Assembly (NCBI GenBank): GCA_964601895.1
Contig: CAZROT010000007.1
Coordinates: 28,715 to 92,714, forward strand
Length of the DNA stretch: 64,000 nt
Reading direction: 5' to 3'
DNA from: CAZROT01 sp964601895
GTDB taxonomy: Bacteria; Pseudomonadota; Gammaproteobacteria; Enterobacterales; Enterobacteriaceae
Position numbers and translations under genes: made by a program. The notes below the pieces were generated by a model, which was not told the DNA's origin, did not search any database, and saw only the letters and a program-made list of their open reading frames with translations. This document shows, piece by piece, positions 47,347 to 55,642 of the stretch (the first letter of the stretch is position 1; each line of letters begins with the position of its first letter).

Positions 47347-47944
47347 TTACGCCTGTAGCGCGCTCAGCTGCTTGCGTGCTGTTTCGATGTCCTTCTCGTT
47401 CTTTTTCAAAATGAATCTGGCACCCGGGTAATCTTTCACCTTTGAGTCAACAACCTGAAAAAGTGCTGTCCTGTATTTTTTCCCGTTCTCTCCTTCTTCC
47501 TGGATAAATGCCCAGAGAAGCAGCGAAACAAGTTCCTTTTTTGAGTCAGCATCCAGATTCTCCAGCAAGACATCTCCATCCTGGATACCTGACTCTTTCA
47601 GGTAAGTGGCAAATTTGTTTTTAAGATTTTGCCCAAGATCTCCATCCCACCAGCTGCCTGACAAAACTCCGGCAACCCAACGCATTTCGAGTCGCTGTGC
47701 TTCGGGTGCTTTAGCCTCGTCTTTCAGGATGAACCATCATGAGAACTTCTTTCTTCACAAGACTGATGAAGATCTCCCTGTGCTACTGTTTATGAGCGTC
47801 CAGCCTGTTACTCAGGTGGGCTTTCAATGCAGTTAATGCGTCATCGGAAGTTGTCTCGATTTGTTTCTCATGGTTGGCTTCGTCTGTGGGTGCGGCTTCC
47901 GGGGCTGAAAGAGTTATGAATTTTTCAGCGTTTTTATTGTTCAT
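47347..47944 (-). pseudogene. Broken partner gene of the YopJ-family effector
   Basis: Starts at ATG 47944, overlapping the stop of the YopJ-family gene by 11 bp (translational coupling). Reads 53 codons (MNNKNAEKFITLS...NRLDAHKQ) to a TAG at 47783-47785, continues in the same frame (HREIFISLVKKEVLMM), then must shift frame near 47731-47740 to join WFILKDEAKAPEAQRLEMRWVAG and a 112-codon remainder ending 47347 (RKQLSALQA). Restored, it would be about 195 residues, acidic and soluble with no recognised domain. Each half looks like one protein, so I call one gene with a nonsense codon and a frameshift. Its position suggests an accessory or chaperone-like partner, which is a guess. Sequencing error could explain one lesion, less likely both. 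Confidence 0.65.
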
Positions 47945-49517
47945 TTTTTTGAGCAATTGAGGCGGCTGGTTTTGCAGTAAACGCGGGCACATCCGGTGTT
48001 GCATCCGTTACTTTTGAGATCTCTGCTTTTATCCTGTTGCCTTGATTAACAAGACTATTGAATCTGGCACTCAACGACGCGATGTCCACTCTGGAGGCTT
48101 CCTGAGGAGATTTGTCCATTGTTTTTGCAATTTCCTTCAACTGCTCTTGAAGCGCCTGCATTTCCTTTTTTACACTTTCCAGTAAGGCTAGTTCCCTTGT
48201 ACAGTCCTGCGTTTTTGCATCTGCTGAGCTGTTCAGCCGTTGGATATCAAACAGTTTTCGACCAATCTGCGTTCCTAAGTTTGTCAGGTAATTTTTAACG
48301 CCCTCAAAATGCTCGAGGCCATGCACGTCTCTTGCATCTGCTATTGCGCCGTACTGATGAATAAGGTGATTGGCGCGCTGAAGGTAGGTCTCTCTTTTTC
48401 TGTGAGCCGATACGCTGAATGTAATGGCATTTCTGGAACTGCTGGTGAAAGAGGACATGAACCTGGTTTGCCTGCTCTTTAATGTTTCGCCTTTTTTATT
48501 TACCTCTTGCTGGCTTTCAGCAGGGTGTTTTTTAAGAAATTCTTCGACTTTCCTGGGAGATTGGGCGTGCTTGAAGAAACTAATGGGAAGGTAGTCAGTG
48601 GCTGCTGATGCTGAAATGACAGACGGGAGCTTCCCCGCTCTGTTGTCGTTATGTAATCTGGCCAGCGCTGCCTGCTCTTTGTACATTTTGCCGGCAAAAG
48701 ACAGACTGAAAATACCACACTCCTGCTCACTATTTTGCAGTTGCGCTTCGATGAGCGTATACCTTATCTTTGCGGTACTCCCCTCCCTTGCAGTGATTTC
48801 CAAAAAATTTTTAGAGATTTGTTGATGGAGGTGGTCTGCACTTGTCTGTTTCAATTTGTTTGAAACTGGAGCCAGCTGGAAGGGTTCAATGCCTATCACA
48901 GAGGCCTGTTCTCCGACTAAGGAATAATCAAAAGCTGCAAAATGCACTCTCTTAGAATCCAGGTTGACTATAAAGCGTGCATGGGAGACTCCGTCGGCAA
49001 CGAATTGGGTCACCATTTCGCAAAATAACTCAGGGCTTTTCGCAAAATAGAGGTCCTGCCCAGGATTTCTTTTGTTCTCTGCTTCCACGTAGAGAGGCAT
49101 AATATTCAGCTCGTTCGATAGAGGGCTAAATGGTGCCACCTTGCCACTGTCCAGTCGTTTCGTCACCATTTTCAGGTAGTTTTGAATATCGTCTGGATTT
49201 TTTTTGGGGCCCGTAGGGTGAAAGGCGACTATTTCCTGGGTCACGGGATCGCGAAACAGCGTTCCGCCCTGTGCAGGTGGTTGCTGGTTTTTATCGGGGT
49301 TGGATTGAATTTTGTTCCAGCTTTCCGCTAAGCACTCAGTTTTTTGCTGCTGGCCCGGAGCGTTCTGAGCGAGGGGGGCGATGACTGTAGACCCTCCAGC
49401 ACGATTAGAAACCTGCAGCACCTGAGAAAGCAGCTCCCCGACTCTCTCTTCTGTCTGTGGTATCGGTAATGTTATTTTGCTGGCCTGTTGGCCTTCTGTC
49501 CTGTTGATTCCAACCAT
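47934..49517 (-). CDS. YopJ-family serine/threonine acetyltransferase effector
   Basis: 527 residues, ATG 49517 with AAGGAG 6 nt upstream. The YopJ (CE clan) core is clear: His192 in RVHFAAFDYSLVG, Glu211 in VIGIEPFQ, Cys267 in SEQECGIFSLSFAGKMY, then LARLHNDN and DYLPISFFKHAQSPRKVEEFL, all in the order of Yersinia YopJ/YopP (His109, Glu128, Cys172). The catalytic triad is therefore intact. YopJ enzymes are delivered by type III secretion and acetylate host MAP kinase kinases using acetyl-CoA with inositol hexaphosphate as cofactor. Compared with YopJ (288 residues) it has about 80 extra residues before the core and a 150-residue C-terminal extension with predicted coiled coil (LLESVKKEMQALQEQLKEIA). 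Located in a cassette flanked by direct repeats. Confidence 0.9.
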   Translation of the reverse strand: MVGINRTEGQQASKITLPIPQTEERVGELLSQVLQVSNRAGGSTVIAPLAQNAPGQQQKTECLAESWNKIQSNPDKNQQPPAQGGTLFRDPVTQEIVAFHPTGPKKNPDDIQNYLKMVTKRLDSGKVAPFSPLSNELNIMPLYVEAENKRNPGQDLYFAKSPELFCEMVTQFVADGVSHARFIVNLDSKRVHFAAFDYSLVGEQASVIGIEPFQLAPVSNKLKQTSADHLHQQISKNFLEITAREGSTAKIRYTLIEAQLQNSEQECGIFSLSFAGKMYKEQAALARLHNDNRAGKLPSVISASAATDYLPISFFKHAQSPRKVEEFLKKHPAESQQEVNKKGETLKSRQTRFMSSFTSSSRNAITFSVSAHRKRETYLQRANHLIHQYGAIADARDVHGLEHFEGVKNYLTNLGTQIGRKLFDIQRLNSSADAKTQDCTRELALLESVKKEMQALQEQLKEIAKTMDKSPQEASRVDIASLSARFNSLVNQGNRIKAEISKVTDATPDVPAFTAKPAASIAQKNEQ

Positions 49518-49846
49518 CGTCTACTCCTTCTTTTCGTTATGTCATTGTGAGAAAACAGCTGCCGCAGGACGCCCCCAATACGGAGTTCACAATCCGGACT
49601 CTTCCCCCTCTATGTTCTAGACGTTGTCTGCAATCTTTGCTTTCACGAAGCGCTCACTTTTTCGATGAACCCTGCAGTAAAGCCATGCGTAGTAGTGTGT
49701 AACCCAGCAGGGTAGATGAAACAGGCCCGAACAGAATGCCTGGCCTTGCACAGGGGCTTTGGGGAACAAAAAATTAATTTCTGGCGGTAAACCGCAAATG
49801 GAGGAAGATTTTCCTGAAAGTGACGATTAATTTTGAGCAGATAATG
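49518..49846. other. Gap between YopJ-family gene and yifB
   Basis: 329 bp. The first 260 bp should hold the promoter of the leftward effector operon; no clear -35/-10 pair or known operator was recognised. The last 69 bp include direct repeat copy 2. Confidence 0.45.
49778..49842 (+). repeat. Direct repeat copy 2 (truncated maoP 3' end)
   Basis: Second copy of the 65-bp repeat, encoding the orphan C-terminus SGGKPQMEEDFPESDD and stop with no start. It ends 4 nt before the yifB stop codon. Only one mismatch in 65 bp although this copy is not under coding selection, so the event is probably recent. Confidence 0.97.
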
Positions 49847-51370
49847 TTATGTCAGGCGGTTGTGTAATTGCGCCAACAGACGATCCATACAACGATAACT
49901 GGTTGCTTCACAAAGGTGTGTGCGCTCAATATGATGCTGTTGTGCTAAATCTGCCAGGGTTCTCGCCACTTTCAGAATACGGTACCAGGCGCGTACTGAC
50001 AGACCTAATTTTAGCAGCACTTGTTCCAGAAACAGGGCGTCAGCAGTGGTTAAATGACAGAAATTTTCTACTTCTTTGTTGGTCAGATGTGCATTGATTT
50101 TTCCTGCACGATTCAATTGCTGCGCGCGCGCGTTTAGCACACGTAGCCTGACGGTATGACTGCTTTCTCCGCAGCTTTTTTGCTGGCTCAGCATACCCGG
50201 TGGCAGCAAAGGTACTTCAATAGATAAGTCGAATCTGTCGAGAAAAGGGCCCGATAATTTAGCCAGATAACGCAGTATCTGTTGTGGTGAAGTCCTGCTG
50301 TATATCCCCTGATAGTGGCCGGTAGGGCTTGGGTTCATGGCAGCAATGAGCTGAACGCGTGCAGGAAAAGAAACTTTTGCATTTGCGCGAGAAAGCGTAA
50401 TTTCTCCTGATTCCAGGGGTTCGCGCAATGAGTCCAGAACACGCCGCTCAAATTCGGGTAATTCATCTAAAAATAGTACGCCATTGTGCGCCAGAGAAAT
50501 TTCGCCCGGGCGGGGAAAAGATCCCCCACCTATCAGTGCAGCCATGGAAGCACTGTGATGCGGTGCGCGAAAAGGGCGTATCCGCCAGCGAAAATCTACA
50601 GTGCAGGAATTCAGTAAGCTGGATATGGATGCGGTTTCCAGTGCTTCTGCGTCAGTCATAGGGGGTAATAAGCCGTTTAACCGATGGGCCAACATGGTTT
50701 TACCAGTACCGGGCGGACCTAACAGCAACAGATTATGTCCTCCTGCGGCGGCGACCTCAAGAGCGCGCTTGGCTTGTTCCTGACCCATAATTTCCTGTAA
50801 ATCTGATGTGATTTTTGCCGGTTCTTCACAGGTTGCAGGAATGACTGGGCTGAGTTTTTCCTTTCCATGAAGAAAGCCGCAAACTTCCAGCAGATGCTTT
50901 GCTGTCAGTATGCTGTCACCGGGGATAAGCCTTATCTCATGACAGTGATCGCTGGCCAGCACTAATTGTCGGTTATCTTTGATTGCGGCAAGGGCCGCGG
51001 GAAGTGCCCCCTGTATGCGTCGTAATTGCCCTGAAAGTGCCAATTCACCTAAAAATTCGTAATGCATTAATTTTTCATCAGGTATTTGCTCGGATGCTGC
51101 CAGTATAGCCAGGGCAATGGGTAAATCGTAGCGACCTCCTTCTTTGGGAAGATCTGCCGGCGCAAGACTGACAGTGATGCGTTTGGCAGGAAAAGTAAAA
51201 CCGCTGTTCAATAGTGCACTGCGTACCCTATCTTTAGCTTCTTTTACAGTTGCTTCCGGTAAGCCAACAAGTATTAATCCGGGGAGTCCATTGCTGATGT
51301 GCACTTCAACACAAACCAGTGGTGCCTGTACTCCAAGAATTGCCCGCGTATGAACAACAGCCAGTGACAT
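49847..51370 (-). CDS. yifB: YifB/ComM family Mg chelatase-like AAA+ ATPase
   Basis: Homologue of ComM, a hexameric branch-migration helicase that helps integrate transformed DNA. 507 residues (E. coli 506). N-terminal Lon-protease-like fold (VEVHISNGLPGLILVGLPEATVKEAKDR, read in parts), Walker A LLLGPPGTGKTMLAHRL, Walker B HNGVLFLDELPEF, sensor VQLIAAMNPSP, and C-terminal SVRAWYRILKVARTLADL. Convergent with maoP in the ancestral order. Confidence 0.96.
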   Translation of the reverse strand: MSLAVVHTRAILGVQAPLVCVEVHISNGLPGLILVGLPEATVKEAKDRVRSALLNSGFTFPAKRITVSLAPADLPKEGGRYDLPIALAILAASEQIPDEKLMHYEFLGELALSGQLRRIQGALPAALAAIKDNRQLVLASDHCHEIRLIPGDSILTAKHLLEVCGFLHGKEKLSPVIPATCEEPAKITSDLQEIMGQEQAKRALEVAAAGGHNLLLLGPPGTGKTMLAHRLNGLLPPMTDAEALETASISSLLNSCTVDFRWRIRPFRAPHHSASMAALIGGGSFPRPGEISLAHNGVLFLDELPEFERRVLDSLREPLESGEITLSRANAKVSFPARVQLIAAMNPSPTGHYQGIYSRTSPQQILRYLAKLSGPFLDRFDLSIEVPLLPPGMLSQQKSCGESSHTVRLRVLNARAQQLNRAGKINAHLTNKEVENFCHLTTADALFLEQVLLKLGLSVRAWYRILKVARTLADLAQQHHIERTHLCEATSYRCMDRLLAQLHNRLT

Positions 51371-51619
51371 AGGTATGTGCCCTCATCAATACGTTTAGTA
51401 TCATGCATGCCTGTTTTTTGCTTGAAAAATAAAATTCTTATTGTTACGACGGGAGTTAACCAATAATGACTGCGATATGCATCCTGCACTGATTTTTTTA
51501 CGGGAGGTTTTGCACAGTGATAGCGGATTTCCACAGGCTTTAAGGCGGAGGGGTTGTTGCAATGCAAAAAATAAGTAAGATGAAGATGTTAATGAAACAA
51601 TTAATAAGGAATGTATCGC

Positions 51620-52549
51620 ATGACTCGCAAGATGGATTATATCTGGTTTAATGGTGAAAAAGTGAAATGGGCGGACGCTCAGATTCATGTTATGTCACAT
51701 GCGTTGCATTACGGCACATCAGTTTTTGAGGGTATCCGTTGTTACGATTCTCATCTGGGTCCCGTGGTGTTCCGGCACCGCGAGCATATGCAGAGATTAT
51801 GTGATTCTGCGAAAATTTATCGTATGCCAGTCACACAATCTGTCGATGAATTAATGACGGCATGTTATGAAACATTGCGCTGGAATAAATTGACCAGCGC
51901 CTATATTCGTCCTCTGGTATTTATTGGTGATGTTGGTATGGGCGTTAATCCGCCTGCAGGCTATAAAACAGATGTAATTATTGCTGTATTTCCATGGGAA
52001 GCCTATCTGGGTGGAGCAACGCTGGAGAAAGGAATTAATACGATGGTTTCTTCGTGGCGTCGTTTAGCGCCAGATACCATTCCGACGGCGGCGAAAGCAG
52101 CAGGTAACTATCTATCATCGCTGTTAGTTGGTAGTGAGGCGCGTCGCCATGGCTATCATGAAGGGATTGCACTGGATGTGCAGGGTTATGTTTCTGAAGG
52201 CGCAAGTGCAAATCTGTTTGAAGTGAAAGGTGGGGAATTGTTTACACCACCGCTGATTTCTGCAGCACTGCCTGGCATTACTCGCGATGCTATTATAAAG
52301 CTGGCGCAAGACAGAAATCTGAACGTTCATGAGCGAATACTGTCACGCGAATCTCTTTATCTGGCCGATGAAGTCTTTATGTGTGGTACGGCTGTGGAGG
52401 TTGTTCCTGTGTGTACTGTTGATGATATACCGGTGGGAAATGGCAAACCTGGTCCGATAACCAGTGAAATTCAACAGGCATTTTTTGGTCTGTTTAACGG
52501 CCAGACTGAGGATAAATGGGGCTGGCTGGATAAAGTAAATCTGTCATGA
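51620..52549 (+). CDS. ilvE: Branched-chain amino acid aminotransferase
   Basis: PLP enzyme interconverting Leu, Ile, Val and their keto acids. 309 residues, equal to E. coli, from ATG 51620 (AAGGA 9 nt upstream; another ATG three codons before overlaps that site). Fold-type IV markers: HYGTSVFEGIRCY, RPLVFIGDVGMGVNPP, PLP Lys in IPTAAKAAGNYLSSLL (about 160), EGASANLFEV, SALPGITRDAI-like AALPGITRDAI, LADEVFMCGTAVEV. The other ilv genes (G, M, D, A) are not beside it, unlike the E. coli ilvLGMEDA operon. Confidence 0.97.
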   Translation: MTRKMDYIWFNGEKVKWADAQIHVMSHALHYGTSVFEGIRCYDSHLGPVVFRHREHMQRLCDSAKIYRMPVTQSVDELMTACYETLRWNKLTSAYIRPLVFIGDVGMGVNPPAGYKTDVIIAVFPWEAYLGGATLEKGINTMVSSWRRLAPDTIPTAAKAAGNYLSSLLVGSEARRHGYHEGIALDVQGYVSEGASANLFEVKGGELFTPPLISAALPGITRDAIIKLAQDRNLNVHERILSRESLYLADEVFMCGTAVEVVPVCTVDDIPVGNGKPGPITSEIQQAFFGLFNGQTEDKWGWLDKVNLS

Positions 52550-52657
52550 CCGCCATTTCAGCAGGAGATGTGGATAAAAAAAAGACGTTTCAATGTTATG
52601 CCTTCCAGTGTTACCCTTTTTTGTAATAACATTTTTATTACCTGTGGTTTATGAAAA

Positions 52658-53674
52658 ATGGCGACTTATGCCCTTACCGGTGATGTTGGTGGTACCTGTC
52701 TTCGTCTTGGGCTCTGTTCTCTGGCGACAGGAGAAGTTAGTCAGGCGAAAATATATTCCAGCAGAGAATGTGAGAGTCTGGATGTTACTATTCGTCAGTA
52801 TCTTATGGAATGCCGGGTAGAACTGGAAAGTGCCTGTATCGCTATTGCCTGCCCTGTTACAGAAGACCAGGTAGCGCTGAGCAGGCATTCCTGGACGTTT
52901 TCTATCAGCGAAATGAAGCAGAATCTGGGTCTGTGCCATCTGGACGTGATTAATGATTTTACTGCGATGTCAATGGCGATTCCCATGCTGCAGGCACATG
53001 AGGTTATACAATTTGGTGGTATATCAGCACAGGAAGATAAACCCATTGCGGTGTATGGTCCTGGTACCGGGCTCGGTGTTGCGCATTTGATGTATATTGA
53101 CAGCCGGTGGTTAAGTCTGCCGGGTGAAGGCGGGCATATGGATTTTGCTCCAGGCAGTGAAGAAGAAGATGACATTCTGCAGATATTGCGTACTGAATGG
53201 GGACATGTTTCTGCAGAACGTGTTCTTTGTGGTTCAGGGCTTGTTAACCTCTCCCAGGCGATAGCTAAAATTAACGGACGTCAGACCCAGGAAATCGAAC
53301 CGCAAGAGGTAACAGAACGAGCTCTGGCAGGAAGCTGCATTGACTGTTACAGAGCACTGTCGTTGTTCTGTATCATTCTTGGGCGCTTTGGTGGCAATCT
53401 GGCGTTAAATCTTGGTACCTTTGGCGGTGTTTATATTGCAGGAGGAATAGTCCCGCGGTTTATCGAGTTTTTCCGGGCATCGGGTTTTCGGGCGGCGTTC
53501 GAAGATAAAGGGCACCTCAGTGGATATCTTCATGATATCCCTGTATTTATGGTAACGCATCCGCTGCCGGGTTTGCTGGGTGCAGGGGCATATTTGCGTC
53601 AGAGATTGGGAATACCCCTGCCTGCGCCCCGGCATCATCATCAGAAATATTCCCGTGCTGTTGTTAGTGATTAA
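52658..53674 (+). CDS. glk: Glucokinase
   Basis: ATP-dependent phosphorylation of glucose to glucose-6-phosphate. 338 residues (E. coli 321; the extra tail is LPAPRHHHQKYSRAVVSD). Key blocks: phosphate loop GDVGGTCLRLGL, INDFTAMSMAIP with the catalytic Asp (about 100), YGPGTGLGVAHL, PGEGGHMDFAP (substrate Glu, His, Asp), GRFGGNLALNLGTFGGVYIAGGIVPR-type C-terminal ATP site. The Asn of GGTNAR in E. coli is Cys here. No strong ribosome site before ATG 52658. ilvE-glk adjacency is not an E. coli arrangement. Confidence 0.96.
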   Translation: MATYALTGDVGGTCLRLGLCSLATGEVSQAKIYSSRECESLDVTIRQYLMECRVELESACIAIACPVTEDQVALSRHSWTFSISEMKQNLGLCHLDVINDFTAMSMAIPMLQAHEVIQFGGISAQEDKPIAVYGPGTGLGVAHLMYIDSRWLSLPGEGGHMDFAPGSEEEDDILQILRTEWGHVSAERVLCGSGLVNLSQAIAKINGRQTQEIEPQEVTERALAGSCIDCYRALSLFCIILGRFGGNLALNLGTFGGVYIAGGIVPRFIEFFRASGFRAAFEDKGHLSGYLHDIPVFMVTHPLPGLLGAGAYLRQRLGIPLPAPRHHHQKYSRAVVSD

Positions 53675-53902
53675 TGGCGTTTAACAGACCAGCGCGTGTG
53701 AAAAAGCGCACGCCAACAGCGATAGTTTGCACAAGGCTAACACTGAGCGGTTGGGTGCTATAACCTGTTTACTGAGCACTTTTTCTTCGTGAGTTAACAA
53801 AATTTTCCTGAGGCGATATCCTCACCGCCTTACCTGTATTGTCACACTTGCAGGTGCCTGCTGATACATGAGCAGGCGAGTCATCTTGTTGCGCCGCCTG
53901 CA

Positions 53903-55417
53903 TTAGATTGATAGCAGACAAGCGCCCGTCCAGTATAATAATCCGGCAAGTACCATGGAAACAGGTAATGTTAATATCCATGTCAGCATGATATTTTTTA
54001 CGGTTTTAGTTTGTATGCCTCCTGATGTAAGCATGGTTCCAGTCACTGCAGAAGACAGTACTTGCGTCGTGGAAACTGGCATGCCGGTATAACTGGCAAT
54101 CCCTATACCAATCGCGGCGGTCATCTGGGCGGATACTCCCTGAGCATAAGTCATCCCTTTTTTGCCAATTTTTTCACCGATGGTGGTAGTCACTCGCTGC
54201 CAGCCAACCATGGTGCCCAAAGATAATGCCAGCGCAACAGCAATAATAATCCATGTGGGGGCATACTCGACCGTTTTCAGTAAATCTTTATTCAGGGCCT
54301 TGATAAGACGCTTATCTTCAGGCTGAATTTCCGGCATCTTACTGATAATTTTTGCTGTTTCAGTGATACACATCAGTAGATATCGTATATGACGACGTTG
54401 ATCAATGGTTAATTCATCGTAATTTTTCAGCTGGGCAAGCAGTTTTTTGGCCTGTTCAATTGCTGTGATGGAACAGGTGATGCAGGAACGATCACAGTTT
54501 GAAGGTATTTCGGCATTCGGTAGTGCTGTCAGTTCGACGTCAGGTATCAAGTGTTGCACTGTCGTGGGATGTGCAACAAGGTCGGCATTTTTCTGATAAA
54601 ATTGCTCAAGCTGTTCCACAGCATGGCGGGTGCGGGCAATATCATAGCTGGTCGCACTCATGTTCACGACAAAGCCTGCAGGAGCAATGCCTATCAGGAC
54701 TAACATGATAAGCCCAATTCCTTTCTGACCATCGTTAGCGCCATGAGAAAAACTGACACCAATAGCAGATAAGATTAATGCAGTGCGGGTCCAGAACGGG
54801 GGCTTGCGTTTACCATCTTTTTTTTCACGTTCAGCCGGAGTAAAGTGGATACGCTGGCGCTTTTTAGTGCCATTCCAGTAACGGCGCAGCAAAAATACTA
54901 TCAGGCCCGCAACAATCATGCCTATGAGGGGCGACAGTAACAGAGATAAGAAAATACGTATCAATTTAGACAGATTGAGCGCTTCCATTATGGAAGTACT
55001 GGTCATGATGGCATTGGTCAGGCATACGCCAATAATGGCACCAATTAATGTGTGAGAGCTCGATGCAGGCAAGCCAAAATACCATGTGCCCAGATTCCAG
55101 ATAATTGCTGCCAGTAACATGGAAAAAATCATTGTCAGGCCATGGGCTGAATTTAAATTCAGCAGCAGGTCCCCTGGTAATAAGTGAACGATAGCATAAG
55201 CAACACTCAATCCTCCCAACAGGACGCCCAGAAAGTTAAATATCCCGGACATCATAACGGCAAGGTGTGAATGCATGGCACGAGTGTAGATAAGTGTGGC
55301 CACTGCATTTGCCGTATCATGAAAACCATTGATGGCTTCGTAAAATAATACGAACAGGAGTGCAAGAACTAACATTATGCTGGTATGAAGATCCAGATCG
55401 ACGAAAAAATGTAGCAT
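53903..55417 (-). CDS. pitA: Low-affinity inorganic phosphate transporter PitA
   Basis: Proton-coupled uptake of metal-phosphate complexes across the inner membrane. 504 residues (E. coli 499). About ten membrane helices; PiT signature repeats FYEAINGFHDTANAVATLIYTR near the N-terminus and GMTYAQGVSAQMTAAIGIGIAS with VSTTQVLSSAV near the C-terminus. GLPASSSHTLIGAIIG and FSHGANDGQKGIGLIML are conserved; the central cytoplasmic loop (about 270-370) is variable. PitB is an alternative name, but the loop and ends fit PitA. Transcribed alone. Confidence 0.94.
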   Translation of the reverse strand: MLHFFVDLDLHTSIMLVLALLFVLFYEAINGFHDTANAVATLIYTRAMHSHLAVMMSGIFNFLGVLLGGLSVAYAIVHLLPGDLLLNLNSAHGLTMIFSMLLAAIIWNLGTWYFGLPASSSHTLIGAIIGVCLTNAIMTSTSIMEALNLSKLIRIFLSLLLSPLIGMIVAGLIVFLLRRYWNGTKKRQRIHFTPAEREKKDGKRKPPFWTRTALILSAIGVSFSHGANDGQKGIGLIMLVLIGIAPAGFVVNMSATSYDIARTRHAVEQLEQFYQKNADLVAHPTTVQHLIPDVELTALPNAEIPSNCDRSCITCSITAIEQAKKLLAQLKNYDELTIDQRRHIRYLLMCITETAKIISKMPEIQPEDKRLIKALNKDLLKTVEYAPTWIIIAVALALSLGTMVGWQRVTTTIGEKIGKKGMTYAQGVSAQMTAAIGIGIASYTGMPVSTTQVLSSAVTGTMLTSGGIQTKTVKNIMLTWILTLPVSMVLAGLLYWTGACLLSI

Positions 55418-55642
55418 AAAAGTTGCACCATTACTGTCTATTAACGCGGCGCATTATCCGTGACAATGAGGTAATTGGAAAAGAAAAATCTGCATTTTTT
55501 TTGAAAATCACATTGACAAAGTTAATGACGAGATAACATTAATCAATGATATCATTGCATTAGAGCTGAATATGTTATTAATGATTTTTTCTTTCCTTAC
55601 CTGTTTTTGTCCTGAATCCCGATGATTTTTTAAACCAGAATG

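Larger units (their letters stand above)
47243..49777. mobile_element. Inserted effector cassette between maoP and yifB
   Basis: About 2.5 kb lying between two copies of the maoP 3' end. It holds the YopJ-family gene and its broken partner, both leftward, plus a strong hairpin. No transposase, integrase or terminal inverted repeat is seen, so the transfer mechanism is not carried on it. The arrangement (a gene 3' end regenerated on the far side) resembles site-specific integration into a gene end, but recombination between short homologies or a tandem duplication with replacement would look the same. Confidence 0.7.

Noticed and set aside
51371..51619. Remnant of ilvL leader or ilvM upstream of ilvE
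   Set aside because: Short open stretches exist, but none shows the Ile/Val/Leu-rich leader or convincing IlvM similarity.
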